From contig CAJODM010000003.1 of NCBI GenBank assembly GCA_905233755.1, forward strand, positions 1-64,000: 64,000 nt of DNA, given 5' to 3'. Shown in pieces: positions 8,957 through 16,321 of this stretch (position 1 is the stretch's first letter; the number at the start of each line of letters is the position of its first letter). This DNA is from an uncultured Ruminococcus sp. GTDB lineage: Bacteria > Bacillota > Clostridia > Oscillospirales > Acutalibacteraceae. The position numbers were made by a program, and so were the translations under genes. The notes below the pieces were generated by a model, which worked only from the letters and a program-made list of their open reading frames with translations, was not told where the DNA came from and searched no databases.

Positions 8957-9256
8957 TCACTTCATCAACTTTCCGATAATATCCATCAGCTCGTCCGTCA
9001 CGCCGTCGTCGCCGCTGCGGATATCGCGGACGACACAGGTCTCCATATGACGGCGCAACAGCTCGCGGTTGAACGAGGCAAACGCCGCCTTCGCCGCGGC
9101 AGACTGGGTCAGGATATCGACGCAGTAGGCGTCGTCCTCGACCATCTGCCTGATCCCGCGGATCTGCCCCTCGATGCGGGACAGGCGGTTGACGAGCTTC
9201 TGCTTCTCGTCGGCGGTGCGGACGGTGTGTCTCTGCGTACAATTCGTACACGGCAT
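8957..9256 (-). CDS. csoR: Copper-sensing transcriptional repressor CsoR
   Basis: A 99-residue all-helical repressor of the CsoR/RcnR family. The Cu(I) ligands of the family are present as Cys45, His70 and Cys74 (in YCVD and HMETC). The RIEGQIRGIRQM segment at 27-38 is the family's conserved first helix. It should bind DNA without copper and release it when Cu(I) binds, so inducing copA. It is the first gene of the operon; its stop codon is one base from the copA start. A matching palindromic operator lies in its own promoter, making autoregulation very likely. Confidence 0.94.
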   Translation of the reverse strand: MPCTNCTQRHTVRTADEKQKLVNRLSRIEGQIRGIRQMVEDDAYCVDILTQSAAAKAAFASFNRELLRRHMETCVVRDIRSGDDGVTDELMDIIGKLMK

Positions 9257-9308
9257 ACGATCATCTCCTTAGCTATCATGGTTCTTTTTCTCTCGTTTAT
9301 CCATCCGT

Positions 9309-9337
9309 ATTATATACCCCTAGGGGGTATATGTCAA
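9309..9337 (-). promoter_or_regulatory. csoR-copA promoter with CsoR operator in the spacer
   Basis: On the minus strand TTGACA (9337-9332) and TATAAT (9314-9309) are separated by 17 bases, a perfect sigma-A consensus. The spacer is filled by the palindrome TATACCCC-TA-GGGGGTATA (about 9313-9331), the GC-tract-in-AT-arms form known for CsoR sites. Bound CsoR would block polymerase directly. Confidence 0.9.
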
Positions 9338-9385
9338 GGGGGCTCGGCGGCATCATCATTGAATCCGCTTAAGAAAATATACAAA

Positions 9386-9420
9386 GACCCTGCCGCTGAC
9401 GGCATCGTCACGGCAGGGTC
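9386..9420 (-). terminator. Terminator of the PP2C / L,D-transpeptidase operon
   Basis: A 10-bp stem GACCCTGCCG with CGGCAGGGTC is extended by an inner TGACG/CGTCA stem. On the minus strand it is followed by the T-rich TTTGTATATTTTC. It lies 28 bases past the stop of the gene at 9448-10383. Confidence 0.78.
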
Positions 9421-9447
9421 GGGGTCTGTGCTATATTCCTTACAGGG

Positions 9448-10383
9448 TCAGTTGAAGATCGAGATCATCGGGCTTTGCCCGGGGTCGAGCCACAGCAGGA
9501 TGTTGTAGAGGTCGGGCTGGGATATCCCAACGCCGCCCGCTGTCGGCGCGGACGCAACATGCAGGAACTTGGCGCATCCGGCAGAGGGATCGACCGGATC
9601 GCGGTTATAGTCGAACACCACCGCATAGGGGTACGACACCGTGTACTCGTGCAGCCACTGGCAGGTGCTCCAGTCGATATAGGTGGCGTCGCCGTCGACC
9701 ATGCGGTTATAGTTGACGGACGAGGGATCGGTGACCCATCTGAGCCCATAGTAGGCGGTGTAGTAGGTCAGCTTGGTTCCGGGATCGCCGCTGGTGCCGA
9801 ACGCATACTCGATATGATAGGTGCCAAGCGGGGTCACCTCGTCATAGGGGCCGACCGTCTCGGACGCGCCGGCAGCACCGATATATCCGCTGATCGGGTC
9901 GAGCACGGGCTGCCATACGCCGGAGCCGTCCTTCTCATAGGTGTAGACGGTACAGGTCGAGTCCTCGGTATCGACGAGGATGAGCTGGGATGCCGGTGTC
10001 GTCGCAAGGTCGATCCCCGATTGCTCGGCGAGCGCTGCGAAGTCCTCGTCCTGATCGGCGGCGGTGGGCGCTTCGGTCGGTGCTTCGGTCGGTGCTTCGG
10101 TCGCCTTCTCGGTCGGCGCACTTTCCTGCTCGGTCGCATCTGTCACATCGCTCGCCCGGGTCGAGGTGATGACCGGCGACAGCGTACCGTCCAGATAGTC
10201 ATAGATGCGCTCGCCGAAGGTGAACACCACCACAAGCGACGCGATCACGAGGAACGTCACCACGGCGACCAGGATCGCCGCGCGGTTCTCGCTCTTCGAG
10301 CGCTTGGTCTTATAATTATGCGGGCTGTGATAGCGGGACTTGTACCGCCGTCTGCCCGATGTCTTGCTGTTCTTGTAAGCCAT
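9448..10383 (-). CDS. Membrane-anchored L,D-transpeptidase (YkuD-like)
   Basis: A 311-residue protein. A basic N-terminus (SGRRRYKSRYHS) precedes one membrane segment at about residues 41-62, then a Thr/Pro/Glu/Ala-rich spacer (repeats of TEAP, about 90-115) and a C-terminal catalytic domain. The domain shows TPLGTYHI and the cysteine motif SAGCAKFLH, matching YkuD-type enzymes that make 3-3 peptidoglycan cross-links or attach proteins to the wall. I start at the ATG at 10383 (MAYKNSK), 10 bases after the PP2C gene; an upstream in-frame extension overlaps that gene and has no sign of use. The catalytic motif is a little unlike the standard SHGC, so the exact subfamily is uncertain. Confidence 0.75.
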   Translation of the reverse strand: MAYKNSKTSGRRRYKSRYHSPHNYKTKRSKSENRAAILVAVVTFLVIASLVVVFTFGERIYDYLDGTLSPVITSTRASDVTDATEQESAPTEKATEAPTEAPTEAPTAADQDEDFAALAEQSGIDLATTPASQLILVDTEDSTCTVYTYEKDGSGVWQPVLDPISGYIGAAGASETVGPYDEVTPLGTYHIEYAFGTSGDPGTKLTYYTAYYGLRWVTDPSSVNYNRMVDGDATYIDWSTCQWLHEYTVSYPYAVVFDYNRDPVDPSAGCAKFLHVASAPTAGGVGISQPDLYNILLWLDPGQSPMISIFN

Positions 10384-10393
10384 ATGCGTATCC

Positions 10394-11149
10394 TTATCTA
10401 TGTCGTTTGATCCTGCATAACAGGGCGGTCGCGTTGTCATATCCGCCGCGCTCGAGCGCCTGGTCGATCAGCTCTCGCGCAAGCGTATCGACCGGCAACC
10501 GGTGGTCGATACACGCGCGTATCTCGTCATCCGACAGCATATCGGTGACGCCGTCGGTGCACAGCAGGAACATATCCCCCGCCTTATAACCGCCCATCGC
10601 GATATAGGGGCGCAGCTTCTCGTCCCCCGGCAGCCCTAAGAACTTGGTCAGCGCCTTTCCGTGATAGCCGCCGGCACAGTGATCCTCGCTCACCCGGCGC
10701 AGCTCGTGGGACGCGAGCTTATAGATGCGGCTGTCGCCGGCGTTGAGCACATAGATATCGGTCGTGCCGAACTGTACCATCGCGCAGGTGGTGCCCATCA
10801 GCACCAGCGAGCGACGCTCACACTCCTCGCGTACCCGCTCGTTGAGCAGCTCTGAGAGCTCATAGAGGTACTCCTCATACCCGTTGCGCTCATGCGAGAA
10901 CTTCTCACAGCTCTCGGCGGCGACGAACGCCGCGACCTCGCCGCACGCCTCGCCGCCCATGCCGTCGAACACGGCGACCATCGGGTTGTCCGCGGAGCAC
11001 AGGGTACCGGACACCCTATCGTCGTCGAGTGCAAACAGATCGGTGCGATAGTGCGCGTCAACATAGAAGTTGTCCTCGTTGTTCTTTCTCAGCCGGCCGA
11101 CAGTGCTGACGCAGGCATATTCGATGTCAAATTTTCTGATGACGCTCAC
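10394..11149 (-). CDS. PP2C-family serine/threonine protein phosphatase
   Basis: A 251-residue metal-dependent phosphatase. The metal-binding and catalytic motifs appear in order: RKNNEDNF (residues 22-29), VFDGMGG (59-65), NAGDSRIYKL, CTDGVTDML and GGYDNATAL near the end. In Firmicutes such enzymes usually reverse the action of PASTA-domain kinases on cell-wall and translation targets, but no kinase gene is in the window. The start is GTG at 11149, with GGGAG directly abutting the start codon, an unusual spacing; no better in-frame start exists. It lies between a membrane-anchored protein and an L,D-transpeptidase, with gaps of 18 and 10 bases, so all three are one operon. Confidence 0.9.
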   Translation of the reverse strand: MSVIRKFDIEYACVSTVGRLRKNNEDNFYVDAHYRTDLFALDDDRVSGTLCSADNPMVAVFDGMGGEACGEVAAFVAAESCEKFSHERNGYEEYLYELSELLNERVREECERRSLVLMGTTCAMVQFGTTDIYVLNAGDSRIYKLASHELRRVSEDHCAGGYHGKALTKFLGLPGDEKLRPYIAMGGYKAGDMFLLCTDGVTDMLSDDEIRACIDHRLPVDTLARELIDQALERGGYDNATALLCRIKRHR

Positions 11150-11167
11150 CTCCCTGTCAAGTGATCG

Positions 11168-12118
11168 TTATGATTCCGGAACCGAGAGCGACGCCGCGGT
11201 ATAGAAGTCGTCGGGGATCGCGGGCTTGGACGCGCCGAATCCGCTTAACAGCAGATCGAGCGCAAAGGTCTCGTCCTCAACAGAGAGGGACAGGTGCACC
11301 TCACGAAGATACCCATCGGCGTCGATGACGAACCGCATCCTGCCCGTTGCCGCGCGCAGGGTCGCCTCGTTGATCCGGACCTTCTGTGAGAAGGTCTCAT
11401 ACTCGCTCGCCTTGAAGAACACCGGCCCGCCCTCGCTGCTGATCAGGTTCAGCAGCGCGTACATATCGGGGGTATAGTCATACTCGGTACCCGCCGCGGT
11501 CGCGCTCACTCTCAGGTTCGAGATGTCGTTCGACGACGCAAAGGTGCTCGACAGCGTTTGGATCATGTTCCCGAACTCTTCGGACGAGTACTTCGACGTC
11601 AGGTCGAAGAACCGCAGAAATGCCGCCGCATCGAACTCGCCCCGACGATAATCGGTATAAAAATCAATAAAGTCCAGCACCGACGCGGAGCAGTCCGATA
11701 CCGTCCACTGGCCGCTGTAGTAGTTGCCAAGATACGACAAACCGGCGTCGGTCACCACCGCGTTCGTAAAGGTGTATTCGGGATATTCGGCGTCGACCTT
11801 GGCAAAAACCGCGTTATGATCCAGGTCGGTATGCATCGCGCCCGTGTAACGCATGGCGGTCTCGTCGTTATAGCTGACGTTCAGATCAAAGGAGAAGGAG
11901 GTGTCGAGGTCCTTGGCGGATGCCGAGAGAAAGCGGTTCACCGGACTGTTCTGCTGCAAAAACCCGTACAGCACAGCTCCGACAGCCGCGACGAGCACCA
12001 CCACCCCCACGATCAGCACCGGTACCAGATGATCGCGCAGCCACGACCGGCGGGGCGGCTCTTCTTCATAGTTGCGGATCTCGACCGAGACCGGTCGCCG
12101 TCGGTTGAAGAACGCCAT
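11168..12118 (-). CDS. Membrane-anchored extracytoplasmic protein of unknown function
   Basis: A 316-residue protein I do not recognise. Residues 1-27 are basic and cytoplasmic (NRRRPVS, PPRRSW). One strong membrane helix spans about 30-54, and the rest is predicted outside. The outer part reads as alternating strands and loops (LDTSFSFDLNVSYNDETAMRY, FVIDADGYLREVHLSLSV), reminiscent of LolA/LppX-like or outer-leaflet lipid-binding folds, but this is only a resemblance of pattern. It is the first gene of the operon with the PP2C phosphatase and an L,D-transpeptidase, which suggests a cell-envelope role and perhaps control by phosphorylation of its short cytoplasmic tail. Confidence 0.7.
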   Translation of the reverse strand: MAFFNRRRPVSVEIRNYEEEPPRRSWLRDHLVPVLIVGVVVLVAAVGAVLYGFLQQNSPVNRFLSASAKDLDTSFSFDLNVSYNDETAMRYTGAMHTDLDHNAVFAKVDAEYPEYTFTNAVVTDAGLSYLGNYYSGQWTVSDCSASVLDFIDFYTDYRRGEFDAAAFLRFFDLTSKYSSEEFGNMIQTLSSTFASSNDISNLRVSATAAGTEYDYTPDMYALLNLISSEGGPVFFKASEYETFSQKVRINEATLRAATGRMRFVIDADGYLREVHLSLSVEDETFALDLLLSGFGASKPAIPDDFYTAASLSVPES

Positions 12119-12190
12119 CGGCTCTCCTCCTCTCTCCTTCTTATCGGCAGGAAAATACAGATTTCCCCACTATATGATATATCTATAGGA

Positions 12191-12220
12191 ATTATAGCAA
12201 AAACCACGCACCATTGTCAA
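12191..12220 (-). promoter_or_regulatory. Promoter of the envelope operon (12118 to 9448)
   Basis: On the minus strand TTGACA (12220-12215) and TATAAT (12196-12191) are separated by 18 bases. It is divergent from the promoter of the esterase gene. Confidence 0.7.
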
Positions 12221-12262
12221 CCCGACAGGGGCACAGTTTTTTTGATCGGGGCACTTGCTTTT

Positions 12263-12290
12263 TTGACAGCGAAGATTATAATAGGATTAT
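12263..12290 (+). promoter_or_regulatory. Promoter of the dockerin/esterase gene
   Basis: TTGACA (12263-12268) is followed after 16 bases by GATTAT (12285-12290), a weaker -10 box. AAAGGAGG at about 12310-12317 provides a strong ribosome-binding site for the ATG at 12324. Confidence 0.5.
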
Positions 12291-12323
12291 ACCTGTTTAT
12301 CATACCGCAAAAGGAGGTTATTT

Positions 12324-13811
12324 ATGAAAAAGTACATCTCACTTCTGCTCGTCACCGCGGTGCTGATCGGCGCGGTGCTGGCGTGCTCGATCCCGTCGAC
12401 GGCAGCGGTGATCGGGGACACGGACGGCGACGGCGAGCTGACGATCACCGATGCGACCTATATCCAGCAGCATCTGGCGCGACTGATCACCCTCAGCGAC
12501 GACGCCGAGCGGGCGGGCATGGTTGAGACCGGCACGACGCTCTCCATCACCGACGCGACCCTCATCCAGCAGAAGCTCGCGCACCTCATCAGCGCGTTCC
12601 CGGTCGAAGAGACCGACGCCCCCACCGAACCGCCCACCGACGCGCCTACCGAACCGCCCACCGATCCGCCTACCGAAGCTCCCACCGAAAAGGAGACAAC
12701 CCCCAAGATGGAGAACAACATCACCGTATACTTCTCGAACAACCGTAGCTGGAGCACCGTCAACGCCTATATCTACAACTACAGCACCGGCGCCAACATG
12801 AGCGCGTGGCCGGGCACGGTGATGACCTATCACGGTACGAACAACGAGGGCGAGCAGGTCTATAAGGTCACCGTCGACGTGACCCGCTATGACCGCATCA
12901 TCTTCAACAACGGCTCACAGCAGACCACCGATACCCCGATCACCAAGGCAAGCTCCGGCTACTTTATCATCGGCGAGTCGAACGGAAAGCTGCTCACGGG
13001 GCTCTATCCCTTCGGCCAGTACGGCGAGGGGACCCTGCGCTCGGTATCGCTCGACTATCCCGACGGATATCAGAAGACCGTCTACATCTGGCTGCCGGAG
13101 GGCTACAACGCCGCCGACACATCGAAGAAGTACTCGGTGCTGTATATGTGCGACGGCCAGAACCTGTTCGGCAACCTGCCGACCCTGTCGGGGTACGAGT
13201 GGGAGTGTGACGAGACGGTGCTGTCAATGATGCAGAACGGCGGCGAGGGGGTCATCGTCGTCGGGATCGACAACTCCGATAGCCGCCGCGACCACGAGCT
13301 GACCCCGAACCTTGGGCAGCTCGCTCCCGGGGTGAACACCTACGGCAGCTTCTCGAACGGCGCGGGCGCCGCCTACAGCTCGTTTGTGGTCGACACCGTG
13401 ATCCCCTATATCGAGAGCCGCTACAACGTCAACTCGATCCGCGGCGTCGCCGGCTCGTCGTCGGGCGGGATCGAGGCGTTCTACATCGGCATGGAGAACC
13501 TCGATACGTTCGACTATATCGGCGCGCTGTCGCCGGCGTTCATCCTCTATACCGAGAGCGTATGGAGCAACTACCTGTCCGAGAAGGACTTCTCGGGCGA
13601 TATGCCGCGCATCTACTTCTTCAACGGCAAGGGCAACGACGCCCTCGAGCAGCAGCTGCTCATAAACGCCGAGAAGATGGAGGGGTGGCTCACATCAGCG
13701 GGATATCCTGCCGACAGGATGAAGAGCGTATATGATAACGACGGCACCCACAGCGAGGCGTTCTGGGCGCTGTACTTCCCCGAGATGCTCAGCTACGGGC
13801 TGGACGTCTAG
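12324..13811 (+). CDS. Secreted dockerin-CBM26-esterase protein
   Basis: A 495-residue modular enzyme. A signal peptide (about 1-27) is followed by a type-I-like dockerin at 31-93: the first repeat, GDTDGDGELTITDATYIQQ, has intact calcium-loop Asp residues, while the second (ETGTTLSITDATLIQQ) has a degenerate loop. A Thr/Pro-rich linker (about 95-130) leads to a starch-binding module resembling CBM26 (about 133-215; VYFSNNRSWS, AWPG, YDRIIFNNG). The C-terminal half is an alpha/beta-hydrolase esterase of the Fes/IroE type, with the nucleophile elbow GSSSG (Ser379) and a catalytic His476 in GTHSEAFW. It would be docked to a cohesin-bearing scaffold and act on a starch-associated ester or oligosaccharide; the true substrate is unknown. 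No cohesin gene is in the window. Confidence 0.85.
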   Translation: MKKYISLLLVTAVLIGAVLACSIPSTAAVIGDTDGDGELTITDATYIQQHLARLITLSDDAERAGMVETGTTLSITDATLIQQKLAHLISAFPVEETDAPTEPPTDAPTEPPTDPPTEAPTEKETTPKMENNITVYFSNNRSWSTVNAYIYNYSTGANMSAWPGTVMTYHGTNNEGEQVYKVTVDVTRYDRIIFNNGSQQTTDTPITKASSGYFIIGESNGKLLTGLYPFGQYGEGTLRSVSLDYPDGYQKTVYIWLPEGYNAADTSKKYSVLYMCDGQNLFGNLPTLSGYEWECDETVLSMMQNGGEGVIVVGIDNSDSRRDHELTPNLGQLAPGVNTYGSFSNGAGAAYSSFVVDTVIPYIESRYNVNSIRGVAGSSSGGIEAFYIGMENLDTFDYIGALSPAFILYTESVWSNYLSEKDFSGDMPRIYFFNGKGNDALEQQLLINAEKMEGWLTSAGYPADRMKSVYDNDGTHSEAFWALYFPEMLSYGLDV

Positions 13812-13837
13812 ACGCATATCAGATCAAACACAAAACA

Positions 13838-13863
13838 ATCCCCCGAGCTCCTGCCCGGGGGAT
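13838..13863. terminator. Bidirectional terminator between convergent genes
   Basis: ATCCCCCG pairs with CGGGGGAT across a 10-base loop. It is flanked by ATCTTTTGG on the plus side and ATTGTTTTG on the minus side, so it can serve both the esterase gene and the L,D-transpeptidase gene. Confidence 0.75.
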
Positions 13864-13882
13864 ATCTTTTGGTGTTATACGA

Positions 13883-15358
13883 TCAGTAGTACACGATGAC
13901 GGGGGTGCCGACCTTCGCCTTCTGGTACATCTTCTTGACGTTCTTATAGGGGGTGTTAATACATCCGTGAGAGCCATTGCCCTTATAGATGCTCCCGCCG
14001 AAGGACGACCGCCACGACGCGTCATGGATCCCGTAGCCGCTGCCGATGAACGCCATCCAGTAGTTGACATACGAGGTGTAGCCGGGGCCGGTGAGGGTAC
14101 AGGGCGAGGACTTGCTGTTGATGCTCCAGAAACCCTTGGGCGTATCCATAGTGCCATAGTTGCCGGTGACGATGTCGGTCGATACATACAGCTCGTTGTT
14201 GACGTACATCCACATATGCTGCTTGCGCAGCGAAACCTCGATATAGGTGCTGCCGGGGTCCTTGCCATAGGCACAGTTGTTGATCTTGAAGGTCTTGGCA
14301 AAGTACGTGCCGCGCACCTTGGTCTGTGCCGAGCCGACATAGCGATAGGGATAGACGCGCATATAATAGATATAGCCGGTGTTCAGCTTGCCGGAGTAGT
14401 AGTGGTTCGACGAGGTGGACGCGAGATACTTGAAGGTCTTGTTATCGCGCGAGTAGTAGATATCATAGCCCTTGGCGTATTTGCTCTTGTTCCAGCTCAG
14501 AAGGATCCGGTTCAGGCGGGTGGTCGAGCTGCTGTCCGTCGGCGCGGTCAGCCCGGCGATCGCCTTGATCTCGGCATACTTCAAGCTGTAGACGATGTCC
14601 GTCGAGCTCGATTTGCGATAGCCGTAGATATGGTAATAGTACGGACAGTTCGCAGAGACCTTCTTGTCTGAGAACTCGGTGATATCCTTGCCGACGGTCT
14701 TGTACTTGACGTACTGGGAGTTCGACTCGGCGCTCTTGCGATAGATGACATAGCCGTCGACATACGAGGTCTTGCTCCACTTGACGGTGATATACGACGC
14801 CGAGTACTTGAGCTTGAACCCGCTGACGTTGTTCGGGTTGGTCGCGGTGGTGATGGTCATCGGCTCTCCCTCATAGAGCTGGCCGTCCACAGCGACATAC
14901 GCCGCTACCCTGAACTGGTACTTCATACCGGGGTTGAGGTTGCCGACCCCGATGGCGGTGCCGCCGGTCGAGGTCAGACGGGTCAGCGTCGATGCGGTCG
15001 AATCCACACATCTGTAGTAGAGGTTATAGCCCGATGCGCCCGCAACGCTGTCCCATGACAGGGCGATGCGGTTGGTCTGCTTCGAGGTGCGGACCAGTCC
15101 GGTGACCGCGCCGACCTCGGGGACATCCGTCGGCTGTGAGGTCTCCGATGTAGTCTCGGGCTCGGTCTCGCCGGTGGGCTCGGTCGCACCATCGACAGTA
15201 GCGTCCTGTTCGGTGTACTCGGCGGCGAGCGGGGCGACGTCCTCGTCCTCGTCGTTCACGGTCGCCGTGACCGACACCGGCATCGAGAACACCGTGCTAA
15301 GGATCATCACCAGCACAAGCAGCGCCGCGACCGATAGTTTGGTTCTGTTGACTCTCAT
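13883..15358 (-). CDS. Secreted L,D-transpeptidase with fibronectin type III domains
   Basis: A 491-residue exported protein. It has a signal or membrane segment at about residues 7-30, a Thr/Glu/Pro-rich spacer to about 80, roughly three fibronectin-III-like repeats (each with patterns such as ISLSWDSVAGASGYNLYYR or VKWSKTSYVDGYVIYR), and a C-terminal YkuD domain from about 370. The catalytic motif is textbook: IHDASW then GSHGCINTPY with the nucleophile Cys. It should form or remodel peptidoglycan cross-links at the surface. I choose the ATG at 15358 because GGGAGG then lies 10 bases upstream; the ATG at 15367 almost touches it. It is the second transpeptidase of this class within 6 kb. Confidence 0.9.
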   Translation of the reverse strand: MRVNRTKLSVAALLVLVMILSTVFSMPVSVTATVNDEDEDVAPLAAEYTEQDATVDGATEPTGETEPETTSETSQPTDVPEVGAVTGLVRTSKQTNRIALSWDSVAGASGYNLYYRCVDSTASTLTRLTSTGGTAIGVGNLNPGMKYQFRVAAYVAVDGQLYEGEPMTITTATNPNNVSGFKLKYSASYITVKWSKTSYVDGYVIYRKSAESNSQYVKYKTVGKDITEFSDKKVSANCPYYYHIYGYRKSSSTDIVYSLKYAEIKAIAGLTAPTDSSSTTRLNRILLSWNKSKYAKGYDIYYSRDNKTFKYLASTSSNHYYSGKLNTGYIYYMRVYPYRYVGSAQTKVRGTYFAKTFKINNCAYGKDPGSTYIEVSLRKQHMWMYVNNELYVSTDIVTGNYGTMDTPKGFWSINSKSSPCTLTGPGYTSYVNYWMAFIGSGYGIHDASWRSSFGGSIYKGNGSHGCINTPYKNVKKMYQKAKVGTPVIVYY

Positions 15359-15438
15359 TGTTTTCATTCCTCCCGTTGTCCCATGGCTTTGAGCAGCAGT
15401 CAATGTAGGTGCTGCCTAGTAGTATATGAAACAAACCC

Positions 15439-16011
15439 TCAGCTTATGAAAGTGATGCCGCCGTCGTCCATCGACGCGACGCGCGCGAGCGACTCGACCC
15501 GCACACCCATCGAGCGGATTAGCTCGCCGCCCTCCTGGTATGCCTTCTCGATGATGATGCCGGCGCCGACGATCGTCGCACCCGCCGCGCGGATCAGCTC
15601 GATCAGCCCGTGGAGCGCCGAGCCCTTGGCGAGAAAGTCGTCGATGATCAGCACCCGATCCTGTGGATGCAGAAAGTCCTTCGCGACGATGATGTCATAG
15701 ACGTTCTTATGGGTGAACGACTCGACCTTGGTGGTATAGACGTCGTTGGCGATGTTCACGGTCTTGGTCTTCTTGGCGAACACCACCGGCACGCCAAACT
15801 CCTGTGCCACGATACAGGCGATGCCGATACCGGACGCCTCGATGGTCAGGATCTTGGTGATCTGCTCGTCGGCATACAGCCGCTTGATCTCCTTGGCGAG
15901 CTCGCCGATGAACCCAACGTCGATCTGATGATTGATGAAGCTGTCTACCTTCAGGATATTCCCCTCGCGCACCACGCCGTCCTGTTTGATACGATCTTCC
16001 AGTAATTTCAT
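15439..16011 (-). CDS. xpt: Xanthine phosphoribosyltransferase
   Basis: A 190-residue purine-salvage enzyme that joins xanthine to PRPP to make XMP. The length and opening MKLLEDRI are those of bacterial Xpt. The PRPP-binding loop reads VLIIDDFLAKGSALHGL (about residues 127-143), and the sequence IEASGIG near residue 60 is also typical. In many Firmicutes the gene is preceded by a guanine riboswitch; here the leader from the predicted promoter is only about 40 bases and shows no such structure. It is near the purine catabolic island but transcribed alone. Confidence 0.93.
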   Translation of the reverse strand: MKLLEDRIKQDGVVREGNILKVDSFINHQIDVGFIGELAKEIKRLYADEQITKILTIEASGIGIACIVAQEFGVPVVFAKKTKTVNIANDVYTTKVESFTHKNVYDIIVAKDFLHPQDRVLIIDDFLAKGSALHGLIELIRAAGATIVGAGIIIEKAYQEGGELIRSMGVRVESLARVASMDDGGITFIS

Positions 16012-16056
16012 ATCTGACCCCCAAATATGCCGATATCACCGCAATTATATATCATG

Positions 16057-16085
16057 ATAATACTATATTTTGTGGTCATTTGCAA
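16057..16085 (-). promoter_or_regulatory. xpt promoter
   Basis: On the minus strand TTGCAA (16085-16080) and TATTAT (16062-16057) are 17 bases apart. The box continues as TTGCAAAT, shared with the ssnA, nfnA and gdhA promoters. Confidence 0.7.
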
Positions 16086-16148
16086 TAGCTTTTTTGACAA
16101 AATAGAGAAAAATCCCCGCTTTTTTTCCACTTTTCACCTCGCGCTCGG

Positions 16149-16177
16149 TTGACCCGCACCCGATTGTACGGTATAAT
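16149..16177 (+). promoter_or_regulatory. fhs promoter
   Basis: TTGACC (16149-16154) and TATAAT (16172-16177) are separated by 17 bases. The -10 box is part of the left arm of a hairpin (16171-16202). Transcription from here would give an untranslated leader of roughly 135 bases. Confidence 0.6.
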
Positions 16178-16291
16178 AACCGTATAAATCCGGTTATTAT
16201 ACTGAATTTATATTGCCCGCCCAGTTTGTCGCTTTGCGACAACGGGCGATGGCTGATTATACCATAACTCCGTTGGAGTTATGGTATAATA
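16171..16291 (+). repeat. Three-hairpin element upstream of fhs (divergent copy of the 47.75/61.6 kb repeat)
   Basis: There are three consecutive inverted repeats. The first is GTATAATAACCG with CGGTTATTATAC (16171-16182, 16191-16202). The second is a hairpin framed by GCC (16215) and GGC (16251-16253), with stems CGCCC/GGGCG and TTGTCGC/GCGACAA. The third is a perfect 16-bp stem ending in GGAGTTATGGTATAAT (left arm from about 16257, right arm to 16290). The central hairpin has the same framing (TAT-TGCCC ... CG-GATGGCT style) as the repeats at 47750-47866 and 61600-61716, but different, still-pairing stem bases. It may be a mobile repeat, a leader RNA, or both. Confidence 0.55.
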
Positions 16292-16321
16292 TGGCTGTAA
16301 CCGCGTAAAGGAGTGTTGAAC

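Noticed and set aside
10060..10140. Short tandem repeats in DNA (also 12610-12690)
   Set aside because: These are codon repeats for Thr/Glu/Ala/Pro-rich linkers in secreted proteins, not independent repeat elements.
16012..16200. Guanine riboswitch before xpt
   Set aside because: The predicted promoter leaves a leader of about 40 bases, and the paired three-stem fold with its conserved loops is not there.
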